A stretch of 64,000 bases of DNA. It comes from Toxorhynchites rutilus septentrionalis (taxonomy: Eukaryota; Arthropoda; Insecta; Diptera; Culicidae). Positions within the stretch are counted from its first letter, which is position 1; each line of letters starts with the position of its first letter. Both the position numbers and the translations under genes were made by a program. The stretch is taken from assembly GCF_029784135.1 (NCBI RefSeq), contig NC_073746.1, positions 224,763,882 through 224,827,881 on the forward strand. Direction: 5' to 3'. This document shows, piece by piece, positions 43,701-55,660 of the stretch. The notes under the pieces were generated by a model. The model searched no databases. It saw nothing but the letters and a program-made list of their open reading frames with translations, and had not been told where the DNA came from.

Positions 43701-46700
43701 CAATCAATAATGTTTAATCATTTCATCAAGCGTCAAATTACCAAGTATATCATAAAATAAAAGAGATGATTTTTGGACATTAAAATTTGATGCGGGGTGA
43801 TTTGGACCGTCTGTGGGGTGATTTGGTCCAGTGTGTGTTCGAAAAAAACGTTTATGTTGTGAAGTATTTTGGGATAATGTTACAATCAGTAACAGTGTTC
43901 TGGAATCGATACCAGGTATCTTGGCCAGATTCCACACCAGAAAAAATGCATTGAGAACCATTTCTAATTCAGCATGGATCTTTACACTGTTGTTCGAGTA
44001 TTTTCAAACACTATCGATGCTTGGTCAAAGAAAATCCATCCTTGATAGCCTGATTCAAGCTCCTGCTTTTTCCAACGTTGTCTGCCCATACTTTCTTTTG
44101 TAATTCAGCGGCAATTCACCCCACAGAAACGTGTCCATGTCACCCCACACAACATGCACAAATTAAAATGCAATTAATTTCATTTATTGTCAACTTACAG
44201 TTTCGCTGCATCGAATTGTTTCTCTTCTGTAGGCGAATAGAACTTTACTGCACAATGCAACAACTGCAACTGTAACAACCTTAACGCCACGATCGGAAAA
44301 CACACATTTTTTTAATAATCAAAGTGCTTGCTGTGTTTATGCTACCGTTTCCCTCCACCTGGTCAATTTTACCAAAGTTTTTTTCGTATTTTTTTTAGAT
44401 AAATCACCCCTCCTCTTCTGACATAGTGAAACCCATGAGATTAGCTTCCACATTAGTTTTTGGACCAGCAGCTTTGGAGATGGGATCTTTATGGTTTGGG
44501 GAGAATTTTCTCAAAAAGGCCTGGTTTAGATATCTTACCATCAACACGAATGAACAGTCAGAAGTGCAACAAAGTACTTCAGAGTCTTTTACTGCTGTTT
44601 TTGCATCAAAAACAATGTGATAATTGGGTAATCTGGCATTAATTCATGAAATCCGGAAGGTCATGGCATGATTTAATGAATGGAGCCTTCAGCTGGACTG
44701 GTCAACTTGTTTATCGAATCAAAACCCTTTCAAGAACTTATGAGGAGTGATCGTACGAATAATAAATGCAGCTTATAAGCAGAATGAGTGATTTTAAGAG
44801 TTTAAACTAGCAGTAACCTTTGCCTAGAACGAGATACACACTCTAACATGGCGCAGCTTGTTCTATAGTTATGAAACATGGGAATTTTAGTTTTTTAAGT
44901 GTTTCGCGCCTGTACACAACAATAAAGTTCAAATGGCCAATCTAATAAATGAAGATAGACATTATATCCCGCATTATATACTTCAATTCAACCGACTTCT
45001 TACATATCTCTGGAAACTCAAAAAAATGGAGTGGTTCTATAGTTATGAAACGCAGTGTATAATCGAGTCCGAAATTGCAGCAGACTCGCTAAAGCTCGGT
45101 CGGACCTCGGCTAAAGCTCGGTCGGAGGATCGTATCTTATGTTTCAAACTAACCGGGCAATCAGTGGAACACAGGTTTTCGTTCGAGAGATCGGTAGTTC
45201 GGCGGTCGACTAGGATCGCCATACATAATGCCATACAAATGAAACACAAATTTCTGCCTTACTCGAGAATTAATCAAGCAAATGAAACGAAATTTGGCAT
45301 GTGGAGGTTTTAGGTTGCAATAAATGATTCTATGGTGGTTAGACACTCCACCCCCTCTCTATGGGGGGCTGCCATACAAATGAAACACAAATTGGAAATG
45401 GATTTTAATGTGATAAAACGCACTCTTATATCGTCGTCTATCTGTCTATATAAATAAAAATGGATTTAGGGCTGTCTTCATTCTATCATATTTTCTGTAT
45501 CGAACATTTATTCCATATAACGGAGAAACATGTTTTTTTGCAAATGGATGAAAATAATTTGACATTATAATCACGAGTTTTGGTAGAAGTACTAGAAAAC
45601 GTGAAAGTGATAACGAAAAATAAATTTTGGGCGGGACGGAGTTTGCCGGGTCAGCTAGTCAAAATATAATTTTGCAATGATTTAGCTGTTCGGTCGACTC
45701 AGTTTTTTCTGAAATTGATTTGATTAGGATATCATGTAGTGTGAACAGAGATGAAAACGATTATACGAATTTTGTAGGAGAAAACTCTACAAGTATGCTA
45801 ATAAATATTTTTTTTGTTCCTATCATTTTGTTCTCATAAACATCCAATATAACAAATCGATAGACACACACTAATGCTATAAACTATTTCCAGTCGTTAC
45901 TGCCGAAAGAATGGCCGGATCGGCTATGTACGAGTTGGTCCGTGTCGGTTACTACGAACTCGTAGGCGAAATTATTAGATTGGAAGGCGACATGGCTACC
46001 ATTCAGGTGTACGAGGAAACTTCCGGTGTTACCGTCGGAGATCCTGTCCTGCGTACTGGCAAACCACTTTCGGTCGAGCTTGGTCCTGGTATGTTTTTTT
46101 TTCGAGGATACGTTCAACAAAATAATGAAACTATCATTCGTATAACCTTTTTCAACAGGTATTATGGGCAGCATCTTCGACGGTATTCAGCGTCCGCTGA
46201 AGGATATTAACGAATTGACCAGTTCAATTTACATCCCGAAAGGTGTAAATATTCCGTGTTTGTCGCGTACCGCAAGCTGGGGCTTCAATCCACTGGGCGT
46301 CAAAGTCGGTTCTCACATCACCGGTGGAGATATTTATGGTCTCGTGCACGAGAATACTCTTGTCAAGCATAAGCTTCTGGTACCGCCGCGTGCCAAAGGA
46401 ACAGTGCGTTATATTGCACCACCAGGCAATTACAGCGTGGACGATATTGTGCTGGAGACTGAGTTCGATGGTGAAATCAACAAATACAGCATGTTGCAGG
46501 TGTGGCCCGTACGTCAGCCGCGTCCCGTGACAGAGAAATTGCCTGCCAATCATCCTCTGTTGACCGGTCAACGTGTGTTGGATTCGCTATTCCCTTGCGT
46601 TCAAGGCGGTACCACTGCCATTCCTGGTGCTTTCGGTTGCGGTAAGACTGTCATCTCCCAAGCTCTTTCCAAGTATTCCAACTCCGATGTTATCGTATAC

Positions 46701-47914
46701 GTCGGTTGTGGAGAGCGTGGTAATGAAATGTCTGAAGTATTGCGTGATTTCCCTGAGCTATCCGTTGAAATCGATGGCGTCACTGAGTCTATCATGAAGC
46801 GCACTGCGCTGGTCGCCAACACTTCCAACATGCCGGTCGCTGCTCGTGAAGCTTCTATCTACACTGGTATCACTTTGTCCGAGTACTTCCGTGATATGGG
46901 TTACAACGTGTCTATGATGGCTGACTCGACTTCACGTTGGGCCGAAGCTCTGAGAGAAATTTCTGGTCGTCTTGCTGAAATGCCTGCCGATTCCGGTTAT
47001 CCTGCATATCTCGGTGCTCGTCTGGCTTCCTTCTACGAGCGAGCTGGTCGCGTAAAGTGTCTCGGTAACCCAGAGCGTGAGGGTTCTGTTTCAATTGTCG
47101 GTGCCGTATCGCCTCCAGGTGGTGATTTCTCCGATCCTGTCACTTCCGCTACCCTTGGTATCGTACAAGTTTTCTGGGGTTTGGATAAAAAACTTGCCCA
47201 GCGAAAGCATTTCCCATCGATCAATTGGTTGATTTCTTACAGGTAAGATAGTAGTATATGGATAGTCATGTAGTTAGTCTCGAATCATTATGTGTTTCTT
47301 CTTCTTGCCAGTAAGTACATGCGTGCTCTGGATGACTTCTATGACAAAAATTTCCCAGAATTCGTTCCACTGCGAACCAAGGTGAAGGAGATCTTACAGG
47401 AGGAGGAAGATTTGTCCGAAATCGTGCAACTGGTCGGCAAGGCCTCACTGGCGGAAACCGACAAAATCACCCTGGAAGTGGCCAAATTGCTCAAGGATGA
47501 TTTCCTGCAGCAAAATTCTTACTCAGCGTACGATCGATTCTGCCCGTTCTACAAAACGGTCGGTATGTTGCGAAACATTATCGGATTCTATGATATGGCT
47601 CGTCATGCGGTCGAAACTACTGCCCAGTCGGAGAATAAGATCACCTGGAACGTGATCCGTGACTCGATGGGTAACATTCTGTACCAACTATCGTCGATGA
47701 AGTTCAGGGTAAGTTTTCTGTGTTATAACGTTTGGTTTCGAACCCTTTTTCCAGAAATTCTAGTTTTCTTGTGCTGAATTTATTAACCTAAAAACTAATA
47801 TTTTATCAAAATCACCAACAGGATCCGGTGAAGGATGGCGAAGCGAAGATCAAGGCCGATTTCGATCAGCTGTACGAGGACCTCCAGCAAGCGTTCCGTA
47901 ATTTGGAAGATTAA
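37703..47914 (+). CDS. Vha68: V-type H+ ATPase catalytic subunit A
   Basis: Coding exons 37703-37778, 45894-46088, 46159-47242, 47312-47708, 47822-47914 join in phase to 614 aa, exactly the length of Drosophila Vha68-2. The small first exon encodes [20 protein letters not shown] and the second resumes VVTAERM, as in other insects. Walker A GAFGCGKT lies near residues 247-254; [11 protein letters not shown] and the [22 protein letters not shown] motif (here [17 protein letters not shown]) complete the catalytic site. The protein ends QQAFRNLED. Subunit A hydrolyses ATP in the V1 sector to drive proton pumping into endosomes, lysosomes and across apical membranes of gut and Malpighian tubule cells. 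GC-rich third codon positions set it apart from its surroundings. The 8.1-kb first coding intron is exceptional; other introns are 69-113 nt. Confidence 0.95.
38870..41440 (+). pseudogene. Jockey/I-type LINE ORF2, decayed and interrupted
   Basis: Pieces in changing frames on the plus strand: [12 protein letters not shown] (about 39085), [14 protein letters not shown] (39255), then after a 0.9-kb insertion [10 protein letters not shown] / [13 protein letters not shown] (40265), [15 protein letters not shown] (40427), [15 protein letters not shown] (40510), [17 protein letters not shown] (41060) and a C-terminus with [16 protein letters not shown] (41240). The catalytic YADD block is lost. The final scrap joins a BEL fragment at about 41435. 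Confidence 0.75.
39302..40225. mobile_element. 0.92-kb element with GGGGGTAA...GGACA termini, inserted in the LINE
   Basis: Left end AACGGACAGTGGGGGTAATA; right end, complemented, AAGTGGGGGTAAAACGGACA. Internal repeats of the same words near 39685-39720 and 40015-40045. The LINE reading frame stops at the left end and resumes after the right end. Non-autonomous DNA element, superfamily unknown. Confidence 0.65.
41430..41718 (+). pseudogene. BEL/Pao reverse transcriptase fragment
   Basis: [20 protein letters not shown] then, one frame over, [20 protein letters not shown] and the catalytic [16 protein letters not shown]. About 95 residues of RT palm, with one frameshift, cut on the left by the LINE remnant and on the right by a SINE. 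Confidence 0.75.
41720..41988 (-). repeat. Feilai-like tRNA-derived SINE
   Basis: Minus strand: head GTGCACCCGTGGCTGAGTGA with box A-like TGGCTGAGTGA, then box B GGTTCAATTCC, then a body that matches 1-146. It is inserted into the BEL fragment. Confidence 0.75.
42132..43684 (-). mobile_element. Tc1/mariner transposon (Tc3-like arrangement), inactive
   Basis: Outer inverted ends CACTCTGTCCAACT flanked by TA on both sides (42130-42131, 43685-43686). A second inverted pair, CTGTCCAGTTTCTATAAGAC and its complement, lies about 180 nt inside each end, giving the double-site terminal layout seen in Tc3 and IR/DR elements. Encodes a broken transposase on the minus strand. It inserted beside another remnant (GGGGAATTTGGACC at 42040). 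Confidence 0.85.
42390..43439 (-). pseudogene. Broken Tc1-type transposase
   Basis: Starts at ATG 43439 with an HTH region ([20 protein letters not shown]) and [14 protein letters not shown], the link to the second HTH. After a gap, [14 protein letters not shown] (usual F-S-D-E) has the first catalytic Asp replaced by Gly, and [12 protein letters not shown] (usual QQDNAPIH) has the second replaced by Asn. NPVENL, holding the third acidic residue, follows a stop codon. It ends [20 protein letters not shown]. Two catalytic residues lost plus stops and shifts: dead. Confidence 0.85.
43785..44160. repeat. Repeat with GGGGTGATTTGG ends
   Basis: GGGGTGATTTGGACC twice at the left (43795, 43818) and TTCACCCCAC / GTCACCCCACAC at the right (44113, 44137). 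A worn MITE with doubled ends; CACCCC also appears near 44405. No ORF of note. Confidence 0.45.
44161..45079. other. Unassigned intron sequence
   Basis: TTCTATAGTTATGAAAC occurs at about 44860 and 45033. No supported gene. Confidence 0.3.
45080..45240 (+). repeat. Fragment related to the interior of the 9.6-10.1 kb element
   Basis: Shares GCTCGGTCGGAC, GGATCGTATC.TATGTTTCAA and CTAACCGGGCAATCAGTGGA with 9750-9830. The first motif is tandemly doubled here. Confidence 0.6.
45445..45658 (+). mobile_element. Short Helitron-like element
   Basis: Starts TCTATATAAATAAAAATGG and ends GTTTGCCGGGTCAGCTAG followed by T, the 5' TC and 3' CTAG rule. 214 bp, no ORF. The 5' flank is G rather than the expected A. 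Confidence 0.5.
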
Positions 47915-48755
47915 ATCTTTCCCATTTATCCAGAATGTAATATTCCCTGAAACAGTTTTATTGTTTTCATTGTAAACAAATGTGTAAATTTAGTGCAAAA
48001 CAAAACGAAAAACAATAACAACAAAACCAGTAGAGGACGGCAATGATGGCGGTAGAGGTACTATTCTACAAGAGTATTTAGGTTTAAAACCATGTCCACG
48101 TGTAAGTTGAAAACGAAAAGATGACTTCAAATCATAGGCCCAATAACAGGAACGGTGAAACACATGTGCGGCGAGAACAACGTGGCAGAACAGACATATA
48201 TCTAGATAAGGCAGTAAATAAGGTCACACCGGCAAAGCAACCAATCGGAAATGTCTTCAGATTTCCTCGTGCACATGATGGTAGTGAACATCACGCGAGA
48301 AAAACGGTCAAAGGGGATTTAGAGCAGTAAAAAATTACTCAGCGGAAGTAAAATGTGACGTCGCAAAACGCATTACAAATAGATGCAAATAATTATCGGT
48401 ACTTCGGCATATGGGATAGAAGAAATTTTCGATTGAGCTAGAGAGTATGTAAATGTCTAAAGAACACATTATTATGTAGAACAGCAGAATAATCATATGA
48501 ATTGAAAAATGTACTATGTTTAAGTGAATCATGTTGTTAAATCAGTTTTTATTATTTAGTTGATAGATTTTTGTCTTTTAACTACGTAGTCGTTTTTCTG
48601 TAAGCGGATCAGGATCGAAGATCGCTCATTGTGTTTTAAAATATTGTTTGCATAGAGATTATTCTCTGTGAAATTTCACAGTTACGCACACACTGGTGTC
48701 GTTTTGTACATTTCTGTAACTTGAAGTTATAAGTAGTTGATCAAATCATTATGCG

Positions 48756-48761
48756 AATAAA
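48756..48761 (+). terminator. Probable poly(A) signal of V-ATPase A
   Basis: AATAAA, 842 nt after the stop; the stretch between (47915-48755) has no convincing ORF and is taken as 3' UTR. Confidence 0.45.
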
Positions 48762-48924
48762 ATCTTGCGAGAATTGCATTCCGAGTCACCATAACTGTTT
48801 TTTTCCTTTGTGTATTTGATATGTTTTCACTTGGTGTTATGCGTAGCCAAGGTTTACCTCATAGAATTGTGGGAGAACAGTGAAAGTGAGAAAATTCCCT
48901 ACAGCACATCAGTGCGGGAGTGTC

Positions 48925-50105
48925 GGCCTTATTCTGCGTGGCGTGTGAGGTGAGATGACAATTGTCACTTATGTCACGCGATTCCACCAGGCGTATGCCG
49001 TGAGAAATCTCACTTGAATGAACTCTCACTTTATTCCCGCTCTCAAATATACGTGACGATTGTCACATGAACTGGGATTTCTAGGTGACAATCGTCGACA
49101 TGTCTTGAGGTGTCGACAGTGCATGAAAACAAATGAAAAAAGGAAGAGGAATAATAAGTGTTTTTTTGGGTCGTATAGAATCGATAGTAATGGTATTATA
49201 TGTATCAATAAATTCAATTTATCTTCAATTTTCACAGTACGAAAGACAAATTGCAAGTAGTTTGTTTTTTTTTTGTGAAAGCGGTAGTGAGTCTGTTATT
49301 CCTCAATTGGACGAATAAGCACACCGAAATTATTTTCATTTCATGAAATCTATTTATTTTCTCTAAAATATATCTATCATATGGGTCTTGTGTTTCATCT
49401 ATCTATCCGCGAGTCATCGTCACCGAACTGCATATCCATTTCAGAAGCCGTGGTATATGCCCGAGCCGGAGCCAGAGCAACAATTTAACACTGAGAGTGC
49501 AGAGAGCAGCAGCAACTACGACCAAAACAAACAAAAATGCTAAACTTTACAGGATGCAATCAACTGTTTCACCAAATCTAAATCAAATACCTGCAAATTC
49601 GGCAGAATGTCCTGATACACTAACAACAGGCCAGGTTAAATCAGATCTATAGATACGGTACTGACTGCAGCAAAACAAATATCTGACCTCTCTGAGCGAA
49701 ACAAATAAAATTCTGGGATGCCAGATGTTTTTTCTCAAATATATGCGATAAAAATCTGAAATATTTGTAAATATGTGCTAATGTCTGACATACTGACCAG
49801 CTTCGTTTATCATATGGAATCAATAATGTTTTGTCACTATTTTAAATAGCCTGCAGCAGGAATAAAAGGTTGTGATAAAAGTTAAATGTCTGCAAATTCG
49901 TGAACACATGTGCGAATGTGGCATCTCTGATCAGATTTGGCAACCAGCAGAATGAACGCCTTGTCACTTGCTGTTCATCCTCTCACATACATCAAATGAA
50001 CCTCTCACGGCATCCGAAATGACTGTAGCAATAGAGTGAGGAGAGTTGCGTGATGGTGATGTGACAATTGTCATCTCACCTCACACGCCGCGTAGAATCA
50101 GGCCG
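48925..50105. mobile_element. 1.18-kb DNA element with about 45-bp inverted ends
   Basis: Left GGCCTTATTCTGCGTGGCGT then GTGAGGTGAGATGACAATTG; the right end is its complement with three changes. Possible 3-bp target duplication TGT on both sides. Subterminal GTGACAATTGTCAC palindromes. ORFs inside are short with no domain. 3-bp duplications occur in PIF/Harbinger, but the assignment is tentative. Confidence 0.75.
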
Positions 50106-50189
50106 TGTATTTTACATTTGACTGGCAATACTGTTGTGCCATAACATCACCTGATTGGAGGTTGCGGAATACAGGTTTCTGTGTTCAAA

Positions 50190-50210
50190 ATGTAATGTAA
50201 TGTAATGTAA
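50190..50210 (+). repeat. ATGTA microsatellite
   Basis: Four units of ATGTA. Confidence 0.9.
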
Positions 50211-50439
50211 AAATGTGTAATTGTATTTTTAATTAAAAATAAAATAATTCAAAAACCTGTAAATATCGTACAGAAAATAGTCAGAAAATCAATAACAAGT
50301 ACCATCGTGTGCTTATTTACATTTTTTAAAATTTTAATTTTAAAATATTTGGAGTCTCCGTGATAAATGAACAGATATCCTTGCAAAGAAAAAACAGCAT
50401 CTGTAGCCTTTACATCTTGGGGGGAAGGAAATAAAAAAA

Positions 50440-51045
50440 CAGCGCTTCAGTGAAATATCTAGGTGTTATCCTAGATGGTAAACTAAACTGGAATGTGTGC
50501 TTCAATAATCAGTAAGGTCAATTCAGCCCTATGGGCATGTTCTAAAATGATAGGAAGAACATGGGGCCTTAAACCGAAAATAGTTATGTGGGTCTAACCT
50601 GCAATTGTGCGGCCTAGGATAACCTATGCCTCACCTTTATGTTGGCCAAAGAATAAGGAGACTGTAGCTACAAAAAAGCTAAACAAACTCCAACGACTAG
50701 CATTCGTTGCAAAAAAAAGCTGAAGAAATGGGAAGACCGGGAAGTGACAGCCAATTGGATGGATTAATAAGAAAGCCTGAGCCTTAATGAGAAAGACTTC
50801 AGCACTTTCGCTGGTCTCATAACAGGACACTGTCCGAGCAAATACTATCTTAAAAACATAGGTTTAGTACAAGATGATATTTATCGGCATTACAACCGAA
50901 AGCGAAACCTCGAAATATTTGCTCTGTAACTGCGGAGCTCTAACAAGACGCAGACTTCAACACCTTGATAAAGTTATTCTGAAGCCCAAGGAAATTTGGT
51001 CTGCGTCGCCGATCAGGATTATAAATTTTATCAAACAGAGTTCCT
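50440..51045 (+). pseudogene. LINE reverse transcriptase C-terminal remnant (R1/LOA/Jockey type)
   Basis: VKYLGVILDGKLNWNV at about 50456, ALWACSKMIGRTWGLKPK, then AIVRPRITYASP and LNKLQRLAF, followed by LTGHCPSKYYLKNIGLVQDD near 50825. Several stops and shifts. This is the segment after the RT catalytic domain. Confidence 0.75.
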
Positions 51046-51262
51046 GATTGGCACCTATCTAGCCATAGCTTTCAGTCTACTTCTTCATCAACAAGCAGTA
51101 AATAAGCTTGAAGCCTTGAAGTGTAGTATAAAAAAGGGGGGGAGGTGAGTCGAGATTGCGTTACTTAATGTGACATTGACAGGAGGTAGCCGAGGAGAGT
51201 AGCCGTGATCGTTGCGCAATGAGGTATATATAGAGGTGAAGCAGTAGGCGAAATTTATCTGT

Positions 51263-51921
51263 ATTGGCAAGCAAAATACCGTGTCGTAATTATTTGCATT
51301 TAATTTGGAATGTATATGGAAGAAACAAAACAATGTTGAAAGTACTCACGGTTGCATGATAATTTGAGTCAAAATTCTCATGAAATCATTCAAGTGGTTG
51401 TTTTTTAACAGATGACAATTATATCGTGGCTTATTTCGATTATTCATGTGGTATAAAAGTCCAGAGAGCAGTCGTATGCTTAGTTCTCGAAAGCAGTAAC
51501 ATTTTCGGTGAAATTTTGATTAATTGGCGATTATTATCTCACAACATACACACCGCCACTGAAAGCCTTCGAAACATCAACTTCATAACGGTAAAATAAT
51601 GAAACTTCGTTTGTTTCTATGAACGTGGGGGAGTGAAAATGACACATGGAAATATAACTTTTATCCGTCTTTTTCGACGTGATTTCAAAAATATTCACTC
51701 CACACTATCACATTAGCCTCATATTCAGCGAGAGCTCTACAAAAAATTATGTTTTTAATTGATAAATTACTTCCTGAAAATAGCATTTTTACATAGATGC
51801 TGTGGGCAATCAATGATAAACACAACGACTGACGTCACTATTCGCGAAATAGTTATGACAGCGCATGCTATGTCGCTCGAAACTCGACCATCTTCATTAC
51901 CTTTTTTCCAGGACATTGATC
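51263..51921 (+). repeat. 0.66-kb dispersed repeat, copy 2
   Basis: Same orientation as 2067-2724 and collinear with it. Right of it, CGTTGACGGCATTGAGCTTC continues a segment also seen near 27084, so the full family unit is probably longer than the shared part. Confidence 0.7.
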
Positions 51922-54059
51922 GTTGCGTAACAATCCGCGTTGACGGCATTGAGCTTCGTATTACGAAATGGGGGAGCAGGCATGACAATATGGGTTTGCA
52001 AAAGAAATGAACGTGCTTTTAAAATAAAAATTATGAATGAAAATTATTTTTACCAAACCAAATTAGTACTCTAGGTAAACTAAAATCACTTTTGCTTGCA
52101 AGTAGTAAAAAAATATCATACACAAATTGTGTTTAAAGATAATTTTGTATTATAATGGCAAGTTTTGGTGAGAATATCTGAAAATTGATAGAAAATAGTT
52201 TAAATTGGGGTCAGAACAGCGTACTTATAGAAGGCAAATAACGCAAAGAAAAAAATTTCATTCAAATTTTAGCAATTTAAAACTGCCTTAGGGTCGACTA
52301 ATCTGATAGAGAATAGTTTACCTCATACAAACTAATATCGTATCCGGATGTCGACACCATTCCGCCGTCAACGCGAATGGGTCTGATCATAAACGTCACT
52401 TCACGGTGAAAACGAAATGATTAGTATGCAAAGTTATATGCACTTCAATTTGTTTTCACTGAGAAGTGATGCTCGTGGTCAGGCCTAACATTCCATTTTT
52501 ATGCCTAAATAAATTCATGCCCCCCTTGCTGCTCAAACTAGTTCCGATACTGGGACTGAATGAGGAGTGTTCCCTAAGCCAAGATGACGAAATACGTGTT
52601 GTGATGGGGTTAACAGCAGCCAGTAAGCAAGCACCAATCAATCCATCTCGAATATCGCCGAATCATCATTTCGTCATGGCTGCTAAACATAAGCTTATTC
52701 CGTTAGCTGTCGCAGGATGCAAAATAAAGCTAGGTCTCTTGGTCATACTGAAGCAGTTCAATACTGTGGTCCAAGCAGGGACATCTGCATGGAGTTTAGC
52801 CATGTTCGGCTGTGCCTATGTTCGGCTGTGTCCATCTGCTGAAAAGTCACCTCACCGAATCCGGAGGCTACGAGGTCTACGATAGCGATTTCATGAGGGA
52901 CATATCTGCACTGTGTGTTGCCCAGGTTCGTGAACTTCGCTGAACGAGCTATACCGTTGACAAAGAATACAGCGCTCTGCACTTGGCGCAAGCGGAGTAT
53001 CAACTCAACTGTAATATGCAGACCGTGGTTTTGCAGATTGGAAGCAGAAGACAGTGCATGGTGCTCACCCTCATCAACTGGAGCGGCATTGTCCATAGAC
53101 AACACCGATCATTGGCCGTGGAATTCAAGGTCTCAATAATTTTTCAAGTCGTTCTCTCTTGAACTGGAATCGTCCCGAAACCTCTTCTGGAAACGCTTGA
53201 GGTGTTGAATATCGATATGGAATTGACCGGCATGCAAAAGTCGGTCATTACTACGCGTTTGTCCGTTAATTCCTAGATCAGGACTAAGTAGCACGAGCAT
53301 TCAGTTATGTGCACTCCGCAGAGCCTAGTCCTCCTTTGGCATTAGGAAGACCGGGGCAGGTGAATGTTTTGGCTATGTTCGCACAGTTAAAAATTGATAG
53401 CTTTGTAAGAGTTAGAGTTAGATATAATAAAATTCATTTTTAACAAAAACGTTTTTTTTTTATTTTGAAAAAAATATATAAATAGCCCACACAATAACCT
53501 ACAAATCATCCCCACATCGAAAGATTAGCATTTCTGCAAGGAAAGAGTTATCGTAAGAGTGTATTCGCAACGTTTAAGATTATATTAACATGTGAATATT
53601 TGTCAAAGACGTCAACTTTCTATTTCTTACAGCTTCGTAAATATGCATGGAGATTCTTGAAAAACTAATGTTATGCTTTGAACAATACCGTGTATGCACA
53701 CTTCAGCCAAATAACTGATATTTTCCGTTTCCTTCGCTTGTATTGTATGGTACTCTATCCAACCTAGTGAAGATGGCTGGAAACTGATTTCCCGCAGCTC
53801 TTTTGGGCTTTTGGGAATAAGTTCAATACGCTCTATTGCCGTGCTGGTATTTTCAATTCTAAGTGTAATCGAAGCAAGTTAGGTTTCTTAACACCAAAAT
53901 AATTCGAAAAATACATTCCATGAGATATTATCACCAACTGAATGAAACTATGAGGGTTTCTCGAACTCGACTAGCCATTGGCAGCAGCATTTCAGATTGC
54001 AGTGAAATTTTGTAGGGTATGAAGACATTGACCATTCAAGCAACATGGTAACAATATAG
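51922..54059. other. Unassigned; one ORF without known domain
   Basis: A 139-codon open frame at 52466-52885 (plus) begins MLVVRPNIPFLCLNK; I do not recognise it, it has no splice partners, and overlapping frames on the other strand are as long. Probably transposon remains. No other gene supported. Confidence 0.3.
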
Positions 54060-55180
54060 ACGACGACTAGCGATGAATAGCCTGTTCCTGGTACTACTGA
54101 TGGTAGTGTTTGTCGTCACCAATGTGGACGACATCCTGTTGGTAGTGATGGGGAACACGTACAGCTACCATTGCTATCTGTCACATGGTGGTCTGCAGAC
54201 ATTGCAGTCAACCTTGGTGTCCTGGTTGCAATCCTGGAGTTGCAATTTACAACGACCCTTGCCGTAGAACGTTGAAAATTCTGGGAGTGGTGATCGACTG
54301 CAGTCTGAACTTCCGGCACCATTGGAGGATTACAAGAAAAAAGTGTTGAAGTTCTCGTGCATACTGACTTCAGCCAGCCTCTCTTTTATTCAGTATTTCT
54401 TTTCACGCTTTAACTATATTATTTTAAACATAGATTCTAAAATTAGGCATGGTCGGACGATTTCTCATCAAACAAAGTTGGACATCTGTTTCTAATCCTT
54501 TGCGGTCGTTTGTCCGCTCTCTGCTATCACATCAAGGAATCGTACTGAATACTTTATTCAACGATGTGATTGTTTACATTTTTTCAAAAAGAATTTTAAT
54601 GTCTGCGGAATCTGTGGACAGACGCACCTGAGTGTTTTAACAAAGAAATCTTGCAGCACGTGACACACTCCAGTTTCTTTCCGATAGCCAGACAGCTTTG
54701 GTTTAGGACCAACAACTGGAGGTCTGACTGAATAATACTATCAGAAATAAGTTTCGAGCTGAAGCTTAATCGTTTGTTGAACTTGTCTCAGGGAAATACC
54801 GCAACTACGCCCGTTGTTCTCGGCGGAAGCTAGAAGCAGCTATTTTTTGGGCGAAAAAATGAACCACTAAAGCGGGGCTGTTTCTCCGGAGGATTAAATG
54901 CTCCGTAACCAGGATCGAAGACGTGAAAGCGATGAGGGAGTAACAAATCCTGTCCAGACTAAGAATCGGTCAATGGAACATATCACACAACTTCAACAGA
55001 GAATCCTTTCATCCCCTTCGTGAACTGTGCGAGGTCCGCAATTCGATCGAACACATCATTGCCCTTTGACACATTTACGGGGTCAGCGGGTGCATTTGTC
55101 CTTGGCGATGACCATTCGAGAACTGTTCAGTTTTCAAAAAGATGCCGACTTGTATTTTTGAAATTTAAATAAATTATTCT
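54060..55180 (+). pseudogene. Second decayed LINE RT and C-terminal region
   Basis: VTNVDDILLVVMG (worn YADD block, about 54115), ILGVVIDCSLNFRHHW (about 54277), then near 54950-55060 ILSRLRIGQWNISHNF and LCEVRNSIEHIIAL, the C-terminal part. Stops and shifts throughout. A different family from the remnant at 50440. Confidence 0.7.
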
Positions 55181-55549
55181 TCCTTCCCCTTCGCGATAAG
55201 GAGTATAAGAACAGTGCGCAACTTCGATCAGCTCTAATTAGCATGAAACCATTGCAAGTTGACATCCTCGCCAAATGACCAGGGAAAAGAACTCAATGTT
55301 TAAATGTGTTGAATGTCTCAGTGATATAAAAAGTTAAAATTGTTTATCCGTATATGTATGTTAAATGAATTAACGTTAGTAATAACTTATTACTCTATTC
55401 TCACCCGTTTACACCTATTTTCACGTGAATAAATCCATCTAAAGCTATAGATCTCCCTAATCTAAACCCACCTTCTTCTTTGTAAAAGTGTTTTACATAA
55501 CCAGATATCTTCAATAGTATAGTATAGTATAGTAAAATAGTATAAACTT
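55181..55549. other. 3' flank of the ankyrin gene
   Basis: AT-rich, AGTAT microsatellite at about 55514-55533. No gene. Confidence 0.4.
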
Positions 55550-55555
55550 TTTATT
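55550..55555 (-). terminator. Poly(A) signal of ANKRD27
   Basis: AATAAA on the minus strand, about 105 nt after the stop. Confidence 0.55.
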
Positions 55556-55660
55556 GAAAAACAATTATCGAAACAATCTACATAGTAACGGAAACGGAAA
55601 CGATTTCAGCGGAAATGTGTGTGTTTAGGATATGTCTTTGATACCATTTAAAAAAAACAA

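Larger units (their letters stand above)
37779..45893 (+). other. 8.1-kb intron of the V-ATPase A gene
   Basis: Bounded by GTGAGT and TTTCCAG. 37920-38870 has no identifiable feature; the rest is transposons listed separately. No other host gene is seen in it. Confidence 0.85.

Noticed and set aside
52466..52885. 139-codon ORF beginning MLVVRPNIPF
   Set aside because: No recognisable family, no splice partner, equal-sized ORFs on the other strand, transposon neighbourhood.
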